A stretch of 38,117 nucleotides of DNA from Candidatus Aminicenantes bacterium UBA2190 (GTDB taxonomy: Bacteria; Acidobacteriota; Aminicenantia; UBA2199). The notes beneath the pieces were generated by a model. It did no database searches, was not told the origin of the DNA, and saw only the letters and a program-made list of their open reading frames with translations. The DNA lies in assembly GCA_002335385.1 (NCBI GenBank), contig DCVK01000014.1, positions 1-38,117 of the forward strand, written 5' to 3'. Shown here piece by piece: positions 23,382 to 32,364 of the stretch. The stretch's first letter is position 1. The number at the start of each line of letters is the position of its first letter. A program made the translations under genes and the position numbers.

Positions 23382-24665
23382 ATGGAACGATTTTCAGGAC
23401 GTAAAAAAGAGTATTTGCCGACCCATTTCTATAACATCAAGGCCGACCTGGCCGAGCTCCCCAAGCCGCCATTGCATCCCGCGACCGGCGAGCCCCTCGA
23501 TCCCTCGGCGCTGGCGGCGATCTTTCCCGAAAGTTTCATCGAGCAGGAGATCAGCCGGGAGCGCTTCATCCCCATCCCCGCGGCGGTCCTGGAGGCCTAT
23601 GCCCAATACCGTCCCACGCCGCTGGTGTATGCCGCCGAACTGAGGAAGCGCCTGGATACGCCGGCGCGCATCTTTTACAAGTACGAAGGGGTCAGCCCCA
23701 TGGGCAGCCACAAAAGCAACACGGCGCTGATGCAGGCCTACCTTGCGGCGCAGGAAGGAGTGCGGGAGCTGGTCACCGAAACCGGGGCCGGCCAATGGGG
23801 CTCGGCGCTGGCGTATGCCGGGGAACGCTTCGGGGTCGGTGTACGCGTCTTCATGGTGCGCGCCAGTTATCGGCAGAAGCCGGGGCGGCGGACGATGATG
23901 GCCCTTTGCCGGGCGCGGCTCGAGGAGAGCCCCGGGCCGAACACGGAGGCGGGAAAGGCCTTGTTCCTTGAGAACCCCGACCATCCGGGCAGCCTGGGCA
24001 TCGCCATCGCCGAGGCCGTGGAAACCGTAATGAAGAACCCGGGCAGCAAGTACGCGCTGGGCTCGGTGCTGGACGCGGTGCTGCTGCATCAGACGGTGAT
24101 CGGCCAGGAAGCCGAACGGCAGCTGGCCGGCCTGGGGGTGGAGCCGGACATCGTCATCGGCTGCGTCGGCGGCGGATCCAACTTCGCCGGCATCAGCTTC
24201 CCTTTCGTGAAAAAGAATTTGACCGCCGGAAAAAATGTCGAATTCATCGCCGTCGAGCCCGCCTCCTGCCCGTCGATCACGCGCGGCGATCTGCGCTACG
24301 ACCACGGCGACAGCGCCGGCCTGACCCCGCTGCTGTTCATGCACACCCTGGGCAAGGATTTCATTCCGCCGCCCATCCATGCCGGCGGGCTGCGCTACCA
24401 CGGCATGGCGCCCCTGGTCAGCCACCTGGTCCGCGGCGGTACGGTGAAGGCTCGTTCGTACGGCCAGGAGCAGGTATTCCACGCGGCGAAGACCTTCTTC
24501 GCCAGCGAAGGGATCCTGCCCGCGCCCGAGTCGTCCCACGCCGTCGCCGCGGTCATCGAGGAGGCGCTCAAGGCCAGGGACGGGAAAGGGGAGCCGGTCA
24601 TCCTGTTCAACCTTTCGGGCCACGGGCATTTCGACATGCACGCCTACGAACAGAACGGCAGATGA
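23382..24665 (+). CDS. trpB: Tryptophan synthase beta chain, TrpB2 type
   Basis: A 427-residue PLP enzyme that makes tryptophan from indole and serine. The extended N-terminus (LPTHFYNIKADL) and the overall length mark it as TrpB2, the type that usually lacks a TrpA partner nearby. The PLP lysine is Lys111 in GSHKSN, the phosphate loop is GCVGGGSNF, and GAGQWGSA matches the active-site region. It starts at ATG 23382, seven bases after AAGGAG. It stands alone, with no other trp genes in the window, which suggests indole salvage or serine use. Expression may be controlled by the Trp-rich leader just upstream. Confidence 0.94.
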   Translation: MERFSGRKKEYLPTHFYNIKADLAELPKPPLHPATGEPLDPSALAAIFPESFIEQEISRERFIPIPAAVLEAYAQYRPTPLVYAAELRKRLDTPARIFYKYEGVSPMGSHKSNTALMQAYLAAQEGVRELVTETGAGQWGSALAYAGERFGVGVRVFMVRASYRQKPGRRTMMALCRARLEESPGPNTEAGKALFLENPDHPGSLGIAIAEAVETVMKNPGSKYALGSVLDAVLLHQTVIGQEAERQLAGLGVEPDIVIGCVGGGSNFAGISFPFVKKNLTAGKNVEFIAVEPASCPSITRGDLRYDHGDSAGLTPLLFMHTLGKDFIPPPIHAGGLRYHGMAPLVSHLVRGGTVKARSYGQEQVFHAAKTFFASEGILPAPESSHAVAAVIEEALKARDGKGEPVILFNLSGHGHFDMHAYEQNGR

Positions 24666-24675
24666 AGTAAAAGAA

Positions 24676-24776
24676 AGACGCCAGACGTTAGACGTTAGTA
24701 GTTAGCAAGAGAAAAGCCCTAGAACCATGGTTCGTTCCATGTCTTGCTAACGTCTAGCGTCTAACGTCTAACGTCT
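24676..24776 (+). repeat. Inverted heptad arrays, AGACGTT word
   Basis: The left array is AGACGCC, AGACGTT, AGACGTT, AGTAGTT, AGCAAGA (24676-24710). The right array is TCTTGCT, AACGTCT, AGCGTCT, AACGTCT, AACGTCT (24742-24776). The two form a stem of up to 35 bp. The loop holds the perfect palindrome GAACCATGGTTC (24722-24733). The element fills the gap between trpB2 and ygiQ. Confidence 0.85.
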
Positions 24777-24783
24777 TCTTCTA

Positions 24784-24792
24784 TGCTACAAT
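24784..24792 (+). promoter_or_regulatory. Extended -10 promoter of ygiQ
   Basis: TGC-TACAAT (24784-24792) matches the extended -10 form; no good -35 box lies 17 bases upstream, where the heptad array ends. The predicted start is about 24799, two bases before the ATG. Confidence 0.55.
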
Positions 24793-24800
24793 GAGTATCC

Positions 24801-26438
24801 ATGGCTTCCTCGACCTACGACGTCATCATCGTCCAGCCCTATCCCTTCGCCGACCACCCTTCCTTCCCCGAGGGGATCCTGAAGCGGGCGCTGGCGGCGG
24901 CGGGGTTCAGCGTCGGCGTGCTGGAGACGCCGTTCTGGCAGGACAAGGAGTCTTTTACGGCGCTGGGCCGGCCGGCCCTTTTTTTTGCGGTGGTCTCCGG
25001 CCCGCTCGACTCGGTGGTGCTGAATTACACCGCCGGCCGCCGCCGGCGGCGCGAGGACCTGTACCAGTTTGGCGGCGCCGCTTTTTTCAGCGGCCGCCCC
25101 CCGGACATCAAGTTCAAGATCAGGCCCGACCGCACCCTGACCGTTTTCACCAGCCGTCTGCGCGAGGCTTACCACGGGGTACCGGTGGTCATCGGCGGTG
25201 TCGAGGCATCCCTGCGCTGCTTCGCCCACTACGATTTTCAGGAGGACAAGGTGCGGCGCTCGCTGCTGCTCGATTCCCGGGCCGATATTCTGGTCAGCGG
25301 CAACGGTGAAAAGCAGGTCGTGGCCATCGCCCGGCTGCTGCGGCAGGGAGTGTCGGCCCGGGAGATCGACATTCCCGGGACGGCGCGGGTGGTGGCGCAG
25401 CGGCCTCTTGGCAGGGATCTCCTCGAGCTTCCCTCCTGCGAGGCGGTCCAGGCCGATGCCGGCGAACTGCTGCGAAGCCAGCAGCTGATCAACGACGCCG
25501 GGGGCGGTCGGGCCGTCGCCCAGCAGCACGGCAACCGCTGGGTGGTGCAAAACCCGGCCGAGGTCTACGTCGGCGCCGACCTCGATTTCATCTATGGGCT
25601 GGAGTACGGCCGCTGCCACCCGGGACGCTCTTCCTATTCCCCGGCCCTGCGCATGAACCTGTTCTCCGTCACTGCACATCGCGGCTGCGCCGGCGGCTGC
25701 TCGTTCTGCTCGATCATCCGGAGCGAGGGGCGGCGGGTGGTCTCGCGCAGCCCCGACGCCATCTTTCGCGAGATCCGCGCCCTGGCTCACCATCCCCAGT
25801 GGCGCGGCGTGGTCTCCGACATCGGCGGGCCGACCGCCGAGATGTTCGGCAGCGATTGCTCCATGGCGGCCTGCGCAAGGCCGTCCTGCCTCCTGCCCGG
25901 CATCTGCCCGCGATTCAAGCAAGGGGATGCCTACCGCGAACTGCTGCGCCGGGCGCGGGCGCTGCCGGGGGTGAAGAAGGTCATGCTGGGCTCGGGCGTG
26001 CGCCATGATCTGATGCTGTCCAACCCCGACCTTCTGGAGGAAATCATGCGCGAGCACGCCGGACGCTTCCTGCGCGTCGCGCCCGAGCATACCGAGGACG
26101 AAGTGCTGGACCTGATGGGCAAGCCGCGCTTCGCGGTTTTCGAAGAATTCGTCGCCCTCTTCAACCGGCTGAACCGCCGCCTGCAGCGGCCGATCGTACT
26201 GGCCCCCTACCTGATCGTCGGCCATCCCGGCGAGACGGCGTCCATGGTGCCGCTCATGAAGAAAAAATTAGATGCCTTGGGCCTGAAGACCCGGGACGCG
26301 CAGATCTTCACTCCCACGCCGGGCACCCTGTCCACCTCCATGTACCACTCCGGCCTGTCCCCGGACGGCAAGCCCCTGGCGGTCGAGAAGGACATCCGCG
26401 CCCTGCAGGAGCGAAAAAGATATCTGATCGGCGAGTAG
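24801..26438 (+). CDS. ygiQ: YgiQ-family radical SAM protein
   Basis: A 545-residue member of the YgiQ family (UPF0313), whose reaction is unknown. The family architecture is complete: a cobalamin-binding-like N-terminal region with PVVIGGVEASLRCFAHYD, the radical-SAM cluster C296-x3-C300-x2-C303 (CAGGCSFC), SDIGGPTAEMFG, and a C-terminal part with APYLIVGHPGE and the TPTPGTLSTSMY stretch. ATG 24801 has no ribosome-binding site and lies at the predicted transcription start, which suggests a leaderless message. It is a single gene, with a probable terminator after it. Confidence 0.92.
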   Translation: MASSTYDVIIVQPYPFADHPSFPEGILKRALAAAGFSVGVLETPFWQDKESFTALGRPALFFAVVSGPLDSVVLNYTAGRRRRREDLYQFGGAAFFSGRPPDIKFKIRPDRTLTVFTSRLREAYHGVPVVIGGVEASLRCFAHYDFQEDKVRRSLLLDSRADILVSGNGEKQVVAIARLLRQGVSAREIDIPGTARVVAQRPLGRDLLELPSCEAVQADAGELLRSQQLINDAGGGRAVAQQHGNRWVVQNPAEVYVGADLDFIYGLEYGRCHPGRSSYSPALRMNLFSVTAHRGCAGGCSFCSIIRSEGRRVVSRSPDAIFREIRALAHHPQWRGVVSDIGGPTAEMFGSDCSMAACARPSCLLPGICPRFKQGDAYRELLRRARALPGVKKVMLGSGVRHDLMLSNPDLLEEIMREHAGRFLRVAPEHTEDEVLDLMGKPRFAVFEEFVALFNRLNRRLQRPIVLAPYLIVGHPGETASMVPLMKKKLDALGLKTRDAQIFTPTPGTLSTSMYHSGLSPDGKPLAVEKDIRALQERKRYLIGE

Positions 26439-26454
26439 GATGCGCGAAACTGAC

Positions 26455-26483
26455 AAGCCCATGCCGATGGCGGGTTTGCTTTT
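26455..26483 (+). terminator. Probable intrinsic terminator of ygiQ
   Basis: A bulged hairpin (AAGCCC-AT-GCC, loop GAT, GGC-GGGTTT) is followed by GC and TTTT. It overlaps the -35 region of the next promoter. Confidence 0.5.
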
Positions 26484-26504
26484 AAAAATCAATTGCGCTA
26501 CAAT
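26476..26504 (+). promoter_or_regulatory. Promoter of the hdr-flx operon
   Basis: TTGCTT at 26476-26481, a 17-bp spacer, and TACAAT at 26499-26504. The predicted start near 26511 gives a leader of about 24 bases containing AAGGAGA before ATG 26535. Confidence 0.65.
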
Positions 26505-26534
26505 CGCCCCTTATGCCTGTCAAGGAGATCCGCG

Positions 26535-27122
26535 ATGCGCAGTGAAGCTCATGCCCATGGCGTTGGCGCCGCGCTGTCCGATCGTGTCCGGGAAAAGACC
26601 GGCGTCGACGTCGCCCGCTGCTACCAGTGCGGCAAGTGCTCGGCCGGCTGCCCGCTGGCCTCCGAGATGGACTTCCCCCCCAGCCAGGTCATGCACCTGC
26701 TGCAGCTGTCCGCCGCTTTCCCCGAGCTTGCCGAGCAGGCGCTGCGCTCCCATACGATCTGGCTCTGCCTGACCTGCGAGATCTGCTACTGCCGCTGCCC
26801 CATGGAGCTTGACATCCCGGCGATCATGGATGCCCTGCGCCACGAATCGCTGCAGCAGCGGAAGGTCAACCCCAGGGCCAGGGACATCCTGGCCTTCCAC
26901 CGCGCCTTTCTCGACTCGGTCAAGTACACCGGCCGCCTGTTCGAGATGGGGCAGGTGGTCGACTACAAGCTGCGCAGCGGCCATTTCCTGCAGGACCTGC
27001 TGCAGGCGCCCTGGATGTTCCTGGTCGGCAAGCTGCACCTGCTCCCCGAGCGCGTGCGCAACCGGCGCCAGTTGGCCCGCATCTTTGCCAAGACCCTCAA
27101 GGCCAGGGAGAACCGCCCATGA
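26535..27122 (+). CDS. hdrC: Heterodisulfide reductase subunit C-like iron-sulfur protein
   Basis: A 195-residue electron carrier with two 4Fe-4S clusters: CYQCGKCSAGCP (from about residue 30) and CLTCEICYCRCP (from about 78). HdrC passes electrons between HdrA and the HdrB active site in the cytoplasm. ATG 26535 was chosen over an upstream in-frame codon because AAGGAGA lies six bases before it. Its end overlaps hdrB by 4 bases (ATGA). It is the first of seven genes of the HdrABC-FlxABCD type. Confidence 0.93.
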   Translation: MRSEAHAHGVGAALSDRVREKTGVDVARCYQCGKCSAGCPLASEMDFPPSQVMHLLQLSAAFPELAEQALRSHTIWLCLTCEICYCRCPMELDIPAIMDALRHESLQQRKVNPRARDILAFHRAFLDSVKYTGRLFEMGQVVDYKLRSGHFLQDLLQAPWMFLVGKLHLLPERVRNRRQLARIFAKTLKARENRP

Positions 27123-28081
27123 AGACGGGATTCTATCCTGGCTGCTCGATGAAGGGCTCGGCCCGCGAGTACAGCGAGTCGCTCCTGGCCCTGGCCCGGG
27201 AGATCGGCCGCGAGCTGCCGGAAGTACCCGATTGGAACTGCTGCGGGGCCACCGCCGCCCATAATCTCGACCGTGACCTGGCACTGGCCCTGCCGGCGCG
27301 CATCCTGGCCGCCGCCGAGAAAGCCGGCATGGACGAGGTGCTGGTCCCCTGCGCAGCCTGCTACAGCCGCCTGAAGGTCACCCGCCATGAGCTGCTCGCG
27401 GATGACTCCCTGCGGCAGAGGATCTCCGGTCTGGTCGAGGCCGACTACCGCGGCTCGGCCGGGGTGCTCAACATCATCGAGTGGCTTGGACGCGTCCCCG
27501 ACCTGGAGAAGCTGGTGAAGAAGCCCTTCCAGCGCAAGGTGGCCTGCTACTACGGCTGCCTGCTGGTGAGGCCGGCCGGGGTGGTGAAGTTCGACCGCCC
27601 CGAGGATCCGCAGTCGATGGACCTGTTGATGAAGAAGATCGGCGCCGACCCGATCGACTGGGCCTTCAAGACCGAGTGCTGCGGCGCCGGCTTTTCGGTT
27701 TCGCGCACCGACCTGGTGGCCAGGCTGAGCGGCCAGATCCTCGACGACGCCGTTTCGCGCGGCGCCGAGGCGGTGGTAGTCGCCTGCCCCATGTGCCACC
27801 TGAACCTCGACTTGCGCCGGCCCAATATCGAGAAGCGCGCCGGGAAGAAGTTCCACCTGCCCGTCATTTATATCACTCAGGCCGTCGGCATGGCGCTGGG
27901 GCTGAAGCCAAAGCAGTTGGGGCTGCAGCGGCACAAGGTTTCCCCCTCGGCCTTACTAGCCCCTGCGTCGGCCAAGCCGCCCGCAGGGTCCAAGTCCGCC
28001 TCGGGGGACTCCCCGGCCTCAGCCCCCTTATCGGGATCTTCGGCCGGGGCGCCCGCATCCACGGCTTCGAAGGTGAATTGA
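27119..28081 (+). CDS. hdrB: Heterodisulfide reductase subunit B-like, with unusual C-terminal tail
   Basis: A 320-residue catalytic subunit with two CCG domains. The cysteine sets read CSMKG...NCCGATAA...PCAAC and CYYGC...ECCGAGF...ACPMC; in methanogen HdrB these bind two noncubane 4Fe-4S clusters that cleave a heterodisulfide. In bacteria the natural disulfide substrate is unknown. The conserved part ends around residue 277 (LGLQRHKV). After it comes a tail of about 43 residues, almost all Ala, Ser, Pro, Gly and Lys, that family members I know do not have. The gene ends two bases before hdrA. Confidence 0.93.
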   Translation: MKTGFYPGCSMKGSAREYSESLLALAREIGRELPEVPDWNCCGATAAHNLDRDLALALPARILAAAEKAGMDEVLVPCAACYSRLKVTRHELLADDSLRQRISGLVEADYRGSAGVLNIIEWLGRVPDLEKLVKKPFQRKVACYYGCLLVRPAGVVKFDRPEDPQSMDLLMKKIGADPIDWAFKTECCGAGFSVSRTDLVARLSGQILDDAVSRGAEAVVVACPMCHLNLDLRRPNIEKRAGKKFHLPVIYITQAVGMALGLKPKQLGLQRHKVSPSALLAPASAKPPAGSKSASGDSPASAPLSGSSAGAPASTASKVN

Positions 28082-28083
28082 CC

Positions 28084-30099
28084 ATGGCGCGCATCGGCGT
28101 ATTCATCTGCCACTGCGGCGAGAACATCAGCGCCACCGTCGACGTCATGAAGGTAGCCGCCGAGGCGGCGAAGATCCCCGGCGTGGCCCACAGCGTCGAG
28201 TACAAGTACATGTGCTCCGACCCCGGGCAGCAGCTGGTCAAGAACGCCATCAGGGAAAAGGGCCTGACCGGCGTGGTGGTGGCCGCCTGCTCGCCGCGCA
28301 TGCACGAGCCGACGTTCCGCCGCGCCTGCGCCGAGGCCGGCTTGAATCCCTTCCTCTGCGAAATGGCCAACATTCGCGAGCACTGCTCCTGGGTACACGA
28401 AAAGGGCGACGCCACCACGGATAAGGCCATCGACATCGTGCGCACGCTGGTGGCCAAGGTGAAAAAGAACAAGGCCCTGCAGCCGATCAAGGTGCCGGTG
28501 ACCAAGGTCGCCATGGTCATCGGCGGCGGCATCGCCGGCATCCAGGCCAGCCTGGACATCGCCAACGCCGGCCACCAGGTGATCCTGGTGGAAAAGGAGC
28601 CCTCCATCGGGGGACACATGTCGCAATTGTCCGAGACGTTCCCCACCCTCGACTGCTCGCAGTGCATCCTGACGCCGCGCATGGTCGAGGTAGCCCAGCA
28701 TCTCAACATCACCCTCTTCTCCTATGCGGAACTGGAGAGCCTGGACGGCTTCATCGGCAACTTCAAGGCGCGCATCCGCAAGAAGGCGCGCAGCCTCGAC
28801 GAGAAGCTCTGCACCGGCTGCGGCCTGTGCACGCAGAAGTGCCCGTCCCGGAGGATTCCCAGCGAATTCGACGCCGGGCTGGGCCTGCGCCCGGCCATTT
28901 ACGTGCCGTTCCCCCAGGCCGTGCCCAACAAGCCGGTCATCGACCGCGAGCACTGCACCTATTACCGGACCGGCAAGTGCCGTTTGTGCGAGAAGGTCTG
29001 CCCCACCCAGGCCATCCGCTTCGACCAGCAGGATGAGATCGTCGAAGCCGACGTCGGCGCCGTCGTGTTGGCGACCGGCTTCGACATCAAGCACGGCGAC
29101 TTCTTCCCCGAGTACGGCTACGGGAAATACCGGGACGTCATCGACGGCCTGCAGTTCGAGCGCCTGGCGTCCGCCTCGGGCCCGACCCTGGGGGAGATCC
29201 GACGGCCGTCGGACGGCCGGGTGCCCGAAACGGTGGTCTTCGTCGCCTGCGCCGGATCACGGGATCCCGCCAAGGGCATCGAGTACTGCTCCAAGATCTG
29301 CTGCATGTACACGGCCAAGCACGCCATGCTGTACAAGCACAAGGTGCACCACGGCAAACCCTATGTCTTTTACATGGACATCCGCGCCGGCGGCAAGATG
29401 TACGAGGAGTTCGTGCGCCGGGCCATGGAGGAGGACGGAGTGCAATATGTGCGCGGCCGCGTATCGCGCATCTTCGAGCGCGGCGGCAAGCTGGTCGTCA
29501 AGGGCGTCGACACCCTGCTCGCTGCCCGGCCGCTGGAGATCGAGGCTGACCTGGTGGTGCTGGCCACCGCCGGCATCGCCCAGCCCGGCGCCGAGGAGCT
29601 GGCCCAGAAGCTGCACGTCAGCTATGACGCCCACAAGTTCTACGCCGAGGCCCATCCCAAACTCAGGCCGGTGGAGACCAACACGGCCGGTATCTTCCTG
29701 GCCGGCGCCTGCCAGGCCCCCAAGGACATCCCCGAGTCGGTGGCCCAGGCCTCCGGCGCCGCCGCCAAGGTGGCCGCGCTCTTCTCGCAGTCGGAGCTGG
29801 TGCGCGAGCCGCTGATCGCCGTGGTCGACCGCCAGGCGCCCCCCGTCTATTCATCCTGCGTCGGCTGCTTCCTTTGCCAGAGCGCCTGCCCCTACCAGGC
29901 CATCGAGAAGGAGGAGATCCGCGGCCGCGACGGGCAGCTGCTCAAGACGGTGGCCAAGGTCAATCCCGGCCTCTGCCAGGGCTGCGGCACCTGCGTGGCC
30001 TTCTGCCGCACCAAGTCGATCGACATCCAGGGCTTTTCCCACGAGCAGGTCCATGCCGAAGTGCTGGCCCTGCTGAACCGAGGTGAGCGCGATGCCTGA
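28084..30099 (+). CDS. hdrA: Heterodisulfide reductase subunit A-like flavoprotein (electron-bifurcating type)
   Basis: A 671-residue FAD protein, the proposed bifurcation site of Hdr complexes. It has the HdrA N-terminal domain (GVFICHCGENI), the FAD fold GGGIAGIQAS (from about 145) with EKEPSIGGHMSQL and DCSQCILTPRM, two central ferredoxin motifs (CTGCGLCTQKCP at about 243 and CRLCEKVCP near 300), and a C-terminal pair (CVGCFLCQSACP, CQGCGTCVAFC) near the end. It is full length. ATG 28084 was chosen because it gives the canonical N-terminus. The frame is open for about 600 bases upstream, but that stretch is hdrB in another frame. Confidence 0.94.
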   Translation: MARIGVFICHCGENISATVDVMKVAAEAAKIPGVAHSVEYKYMCSDPGQQLVKNAIREKGLTGVVVAACSPRMHEPTFRRACAEAGLNPFLCEMANIREHCSWVHEKGDATTDKAIDIVRTLVAKVKKNKALQPIKVPVTKVAMVIGGGIAGIQASLDIANAGHQVILVEKEPSIGGHMSQLSETFPTLDCSQCILTPRMVEVAQHLNITLFSYAELESLDGFIGNFKARIRKKARSLDEKLCTGCGLCTQKCPSRRIPSEFDAGLGLRPAIYVPFPQAVPNKPVIDREHCTYYRTGKCRLCEKVCPTQAIRFDQQDEIVEADVGAVVLATGFDIKHGDFFPEYGYGKYRDVIDGLQFERLASASGPTLGEIRRPSDGRVPETVVFVACAGSRDPAKGIEYCSKICCMYTAKHAMLYKHKVHHGKPYVFYMDIRAGGKMYEEFVRRAMEEDGVQYVRGRVSRIFERGGKLVVKGVDTLLAARPLEIEADLVVLATAGIAQPGAEELAQKLHVSYDAHKFYAEAHPKLRPVETNTAGIFLAGACQAPKDIPESVAQASGAAAKVAALFSQSELVREPLIAVVDRQAPPVYSSCVGCFLCQSACPYQAIEKEEIRGRDGQLLKTVAKVNPGLCQGCGTCVAFCRTKSIDIQGFSHEQVHAEVLALLNRGERDA

Positions 30100-30526
30100 T
30101 TTTGAACCCAAGATCGTGGCGTTCGTCTGCAACTGGTGCACCTACGCCGGGGCCGACCTGACCGGCACCAGCCGCATGAAGTACTCTCCCCAGGTCGCCA
30201 TCATCCGCTTCCCCTGCACCGGGCGCATCGATTTCATGCTGCTGCTCAAGGCCTTCGCCAGCGGCGCCGACGGCATCATCGTATCGGGCTGCCACCCCAA
30301 CGACTGCCACTACAGCAGCGGCAATTTTCACGCCCGCCGGCGCTGGATCGTCTTCCGCGGCCTGCTGGATTTTCTGGGCATCGACGTGCGCCGCGTGCAG
30401 TTCTCCTGGGTTTCCGCCGCCGAGGGGGCCAAGTGGGCGCAGCTGGTCAACGAAACCGCCGAGCATATCCGCGGGCTGGGGCCGTTCACCGGCTACCAGC
30501 GGCTGCGCGGACTGGGCGTTGAGTAA
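30092..30526 (+). CDS. flxD: FlxD / MvhD-type iron-sulfur protein
   Basis: A 144-residue 2Fe-2S carrier of the MvhD family that links HdrA to an electron donor module. The typical N-terminus FVCNWCTYAGADL and the CxxxxxC element GCHPNDCHY are present. ATG 30092 was chosen over the in-frame GTG 30083 because GAGGTG lies just before it. It overlaps the end of hdrA by 8 bases. In this operon the donor module is FlxABC, not a hydrogenase. Confidence 0.9.
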   Translation: MPDFEPKIVAFVCNWCTYAGADLTGTSRMKYSPQVAIIRFPCTGRIDFMLLLKAFASGADGIIVSGCHPNDCHYSSGNFHARRRWIVFRGLLDFLGIDVRRVQFSWVSAAEGAKWAQLVNETAEHIRGLGPFTGYQRLRGLGVE

Positions 30527-30535
30527 GGGGGCGGC

Positions 30536-31336
30536 ATGAGCGCCTTGCAGGAAAAAGCGCGCGAGCTGCTGGCCTCCGCTGCGGTGCAGGTGGTGATCGG
30601 CTACGGCCGGGGCAGCGGCGGCGCCGCCCGGGCGGTCTTCATCCGCGAGGCAACAAAGGCCGGCGACCTCGTTTTCGACGGCACCTGCCTGCAGAACCTG
30701 GCCGTTTACCTCATGAAGCCCGAAGTGCGCAAGCTGGGCAAAGCGGCGCTGGTTGTCAGGCCGGCCACCCTGCGCACAATCCTGCAGCTGGCGGCCGAGA
30801 ACCAGATCGCGGAAAACAGCCTGCTGGCCCTGGTGCCGTCCGCTGAGGAAATCGTCCTGCTGGCAACCTTCGCCGCCATCGAGGCGCACGTGGCCGCCCT
30901 GGATAGCGACCTGAGCACCGCCGAAAAGGCGGAACTGCAGAGATTCACGGCCCTGGGCCTCGACGAGCGCCGACGGTTCTGGGAGGAGCAGTTCTCCCGC
31001 TGTCTCAAATGCTATGCCTGCCGCGCCGCCTGTCCCTTGTGCTATTGCACGCGCTGCACGGTCGAGTGCAACCAGCCGCAGTGGATCCCGGTGCCGGCCC
31101 ATGACCTGGGCAACCTGGAGTGGAACGTCATGCGCGCCATGCACCTGGCCGGCCGTTGCGTCAACTGCGGCGACTGCAGCCGGGCCTGTCCGGTGGGCAT
31201 TCCCCTGTACCTGTTGAACCAGAAGCTGGTCAGCGACGTGTTCACGGGCTTCAACTCGCGCAGCGGCATCTCCGCCAGGTCCGACAACGCCCTGTCGACA
31301 TTCAAGCCGAACGACCCCGAGGATTTCATCAGGTGA
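30536..31336 (+). CDS. flxC: FlxC-like 4Fe-4S dicluster protein
   Basis: A 266-residue protein. Residues 1-150 have no metal motif and look like an FeS-independent alpha/beta domain (VVIGYGRGSGG, GTCLQNLAVYL). The C-terminal part holds CLKCYACRAACP followed by the cysteine-rich CYCTRCTVEC, then CVNCGDCSRACP. It matches the FlxC subunit of the FlxABCD-HdrABC complex described in Desulfovibrio vulgaris by position and cysteine content. It starts at ATG 30536, behind GGGGGCGGC, and its end is joined to flxB by an overlapping GTGA. Confidence 0.82.
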   Translation: MSALQEKARELLASAAVQVVIGYGRGSGGAARAVFIREATKAGDLVFDGTCLQNLAVYLMKPEVRKLGKAALVVRPATLRTILQLAAENQIAENSLLALVPSAEEIVLLATFAAIEAHVAALDSDLSTAEKAELQRFTALGLDERRRFWEEQFSRCLKCYACRAACPLCYCTRCTVECNQPQWIPVPAHDLGNLEWNVMRAMHLAGRCVNCGDCSRACPVGIPLYLLNQKLVSDVFTGFNSRSGISARSDNALSTFKPNDPEDFIR

Positions 31337-31341
31337 AAGGC

Positions 31342-32364
31342 ATGGAAAGCGAAAAACGATCGATCGGGCGCGAGGCGCTGGCTGAACTGATCTCGCAATG
31401 GCGCAGCGCCGGCAAACGGGTCCTGGCCCCGAAGAGATCCGGCGACAAGGTCGACTTCGCCTGGGTCGCGTCACTGGAGGAAATCAGCCTCGACCACGTG
31501 CAGACCGTGCAGTCGCCCAAGGCGGCGCTCTTTCCCCGCGTGGAGGAGCTGTTCTCCTTCCGCAGCGCCGATGGCCGGGTCGAGGTCAGGGAACGCGACC
31601 TCGGCGCCCTGCCCGAGACCGTGGTCTTCGGCCTGCGGCCCTGCGACGCCGCCGCTTTTACCGCGCTTAAGGCCATCTTCAACTGGGACTCGCCCGACAG
31701 CCTGTTCTCGGCCCGCCTGGCCAGGACCACCCTGGTAGCTGTCGCTTGTTCCAGCGCCGACGAGTACTGTTTTTGCACCTCCGTGGGCGGCGGCCCCGGC
31801 GCCATTGCCGGCAGCGACATCCTGCTGACCGACCTGGGCGACGGCGATTTCCTGGCGGAGATCGTCAGCGAAAAAGGCCGGCTGATGCTGCAGGGTGCCG
31901 AGGCGCTGTTCCGTCCGGGCGCGGGCCGGGAAAAAGAGAGATGCCTGGCCAGGGTGGAAAAAGCCTTTGACCTGGAGAAGGTCGATCCGGGCCTGGCCCG
32001 GCGGTTTGACGATGACGCCTTCTGGGCCGGGCAGTCGCTGCGCTGCCTGGGTTGCGGCGCCTGCGCCTATGTCTGCCCGACCTGCGCCTGCTTCGATATC
32101 CAGGACGAGGGCGGCATTACGGGAAAGAGGCTGCGCTGCTGGGATTCCTGCGGCTTCGGTCTTTTCACCCTGCATACGTCCGGCCACAACCCGCGGCCGC
32201 TGCAGAGCCAGCGCTGGCGCCAGCGGCTGATGCACAAGTTCTCCTACATGCCCGAGCGCCAGGGAGTGCTCGGCTGCGTGGGCTGCGGCCGCTGCTCGCG
32301 CGCCTGCCCGGTGGATATGAACATTCTCGAGCATATTCGGGCGATAGCCGAGGCGAGACCATGA
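31342..32364 (+). CDS. flxB: FlxB-like 4Fe-4S dicluster protein
   Basis: A 340-residue protein of the family that includes the AsrA-type sulfite reductase and sulfhydrogenase beta subunits. The N-terminal region has FGLRPCDAAAF and VACSSADEYCFCTSVGGGPGA. The C-terminal ferredoxin-like part has CLGCGACAYVCPTCACFD and CVGCGRCSRACPVDM, each binding a 4Fe-4S cluster. ATG 31342 is preferred because AGGTGAAAGG precedes it; GTG 31333, overlapping the flxC stop, is an alternative. It overlaps flxA by 4 bases. Confidence 0.87.
   Translation: MESEKRSIGREALAELISQWRSAGKRVLAPKRSGDKVDFAWVASLEEISLDHVQTVQSPKAALFPRVEELFSFRSADGRVEVRERDLGALPETVVFGLRPCDAAAFTALKAIFNWDSPDSLFSARLARTTLVAVACSSADEYCFCTSVGGGPGAIAGSDILLTDLGDGDFLAEIVSEKGRLMLQGAEALFRPGAGREKERCLARVEKAFDLEKVDPGLARRFDDDAFWAGQSLRCLGCGACAYVCPTCACFDIQDEGGITGKRLRCWDSCGFGLFTLHTSGHNPRPLQSQRWRQRLMHKFSYMPERQGVLGCVGCGRCSRACPVDMNILEHIRAIAEARP

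Noticed and set aside
24676..24776. Heptad arrays as CRISPR repeats
   Set aside because: Units are 7 bp and directly adjacent with no spacers, arranged as inverted pairs; no cas genes are present.
27481..28083. HdrA N-terminal extension of about 200 residues (open frame upstream of 28084)
   Set aside because: This stretch is the second half of hdrB in another frame; HdrA starts canonically at ATG 28084.
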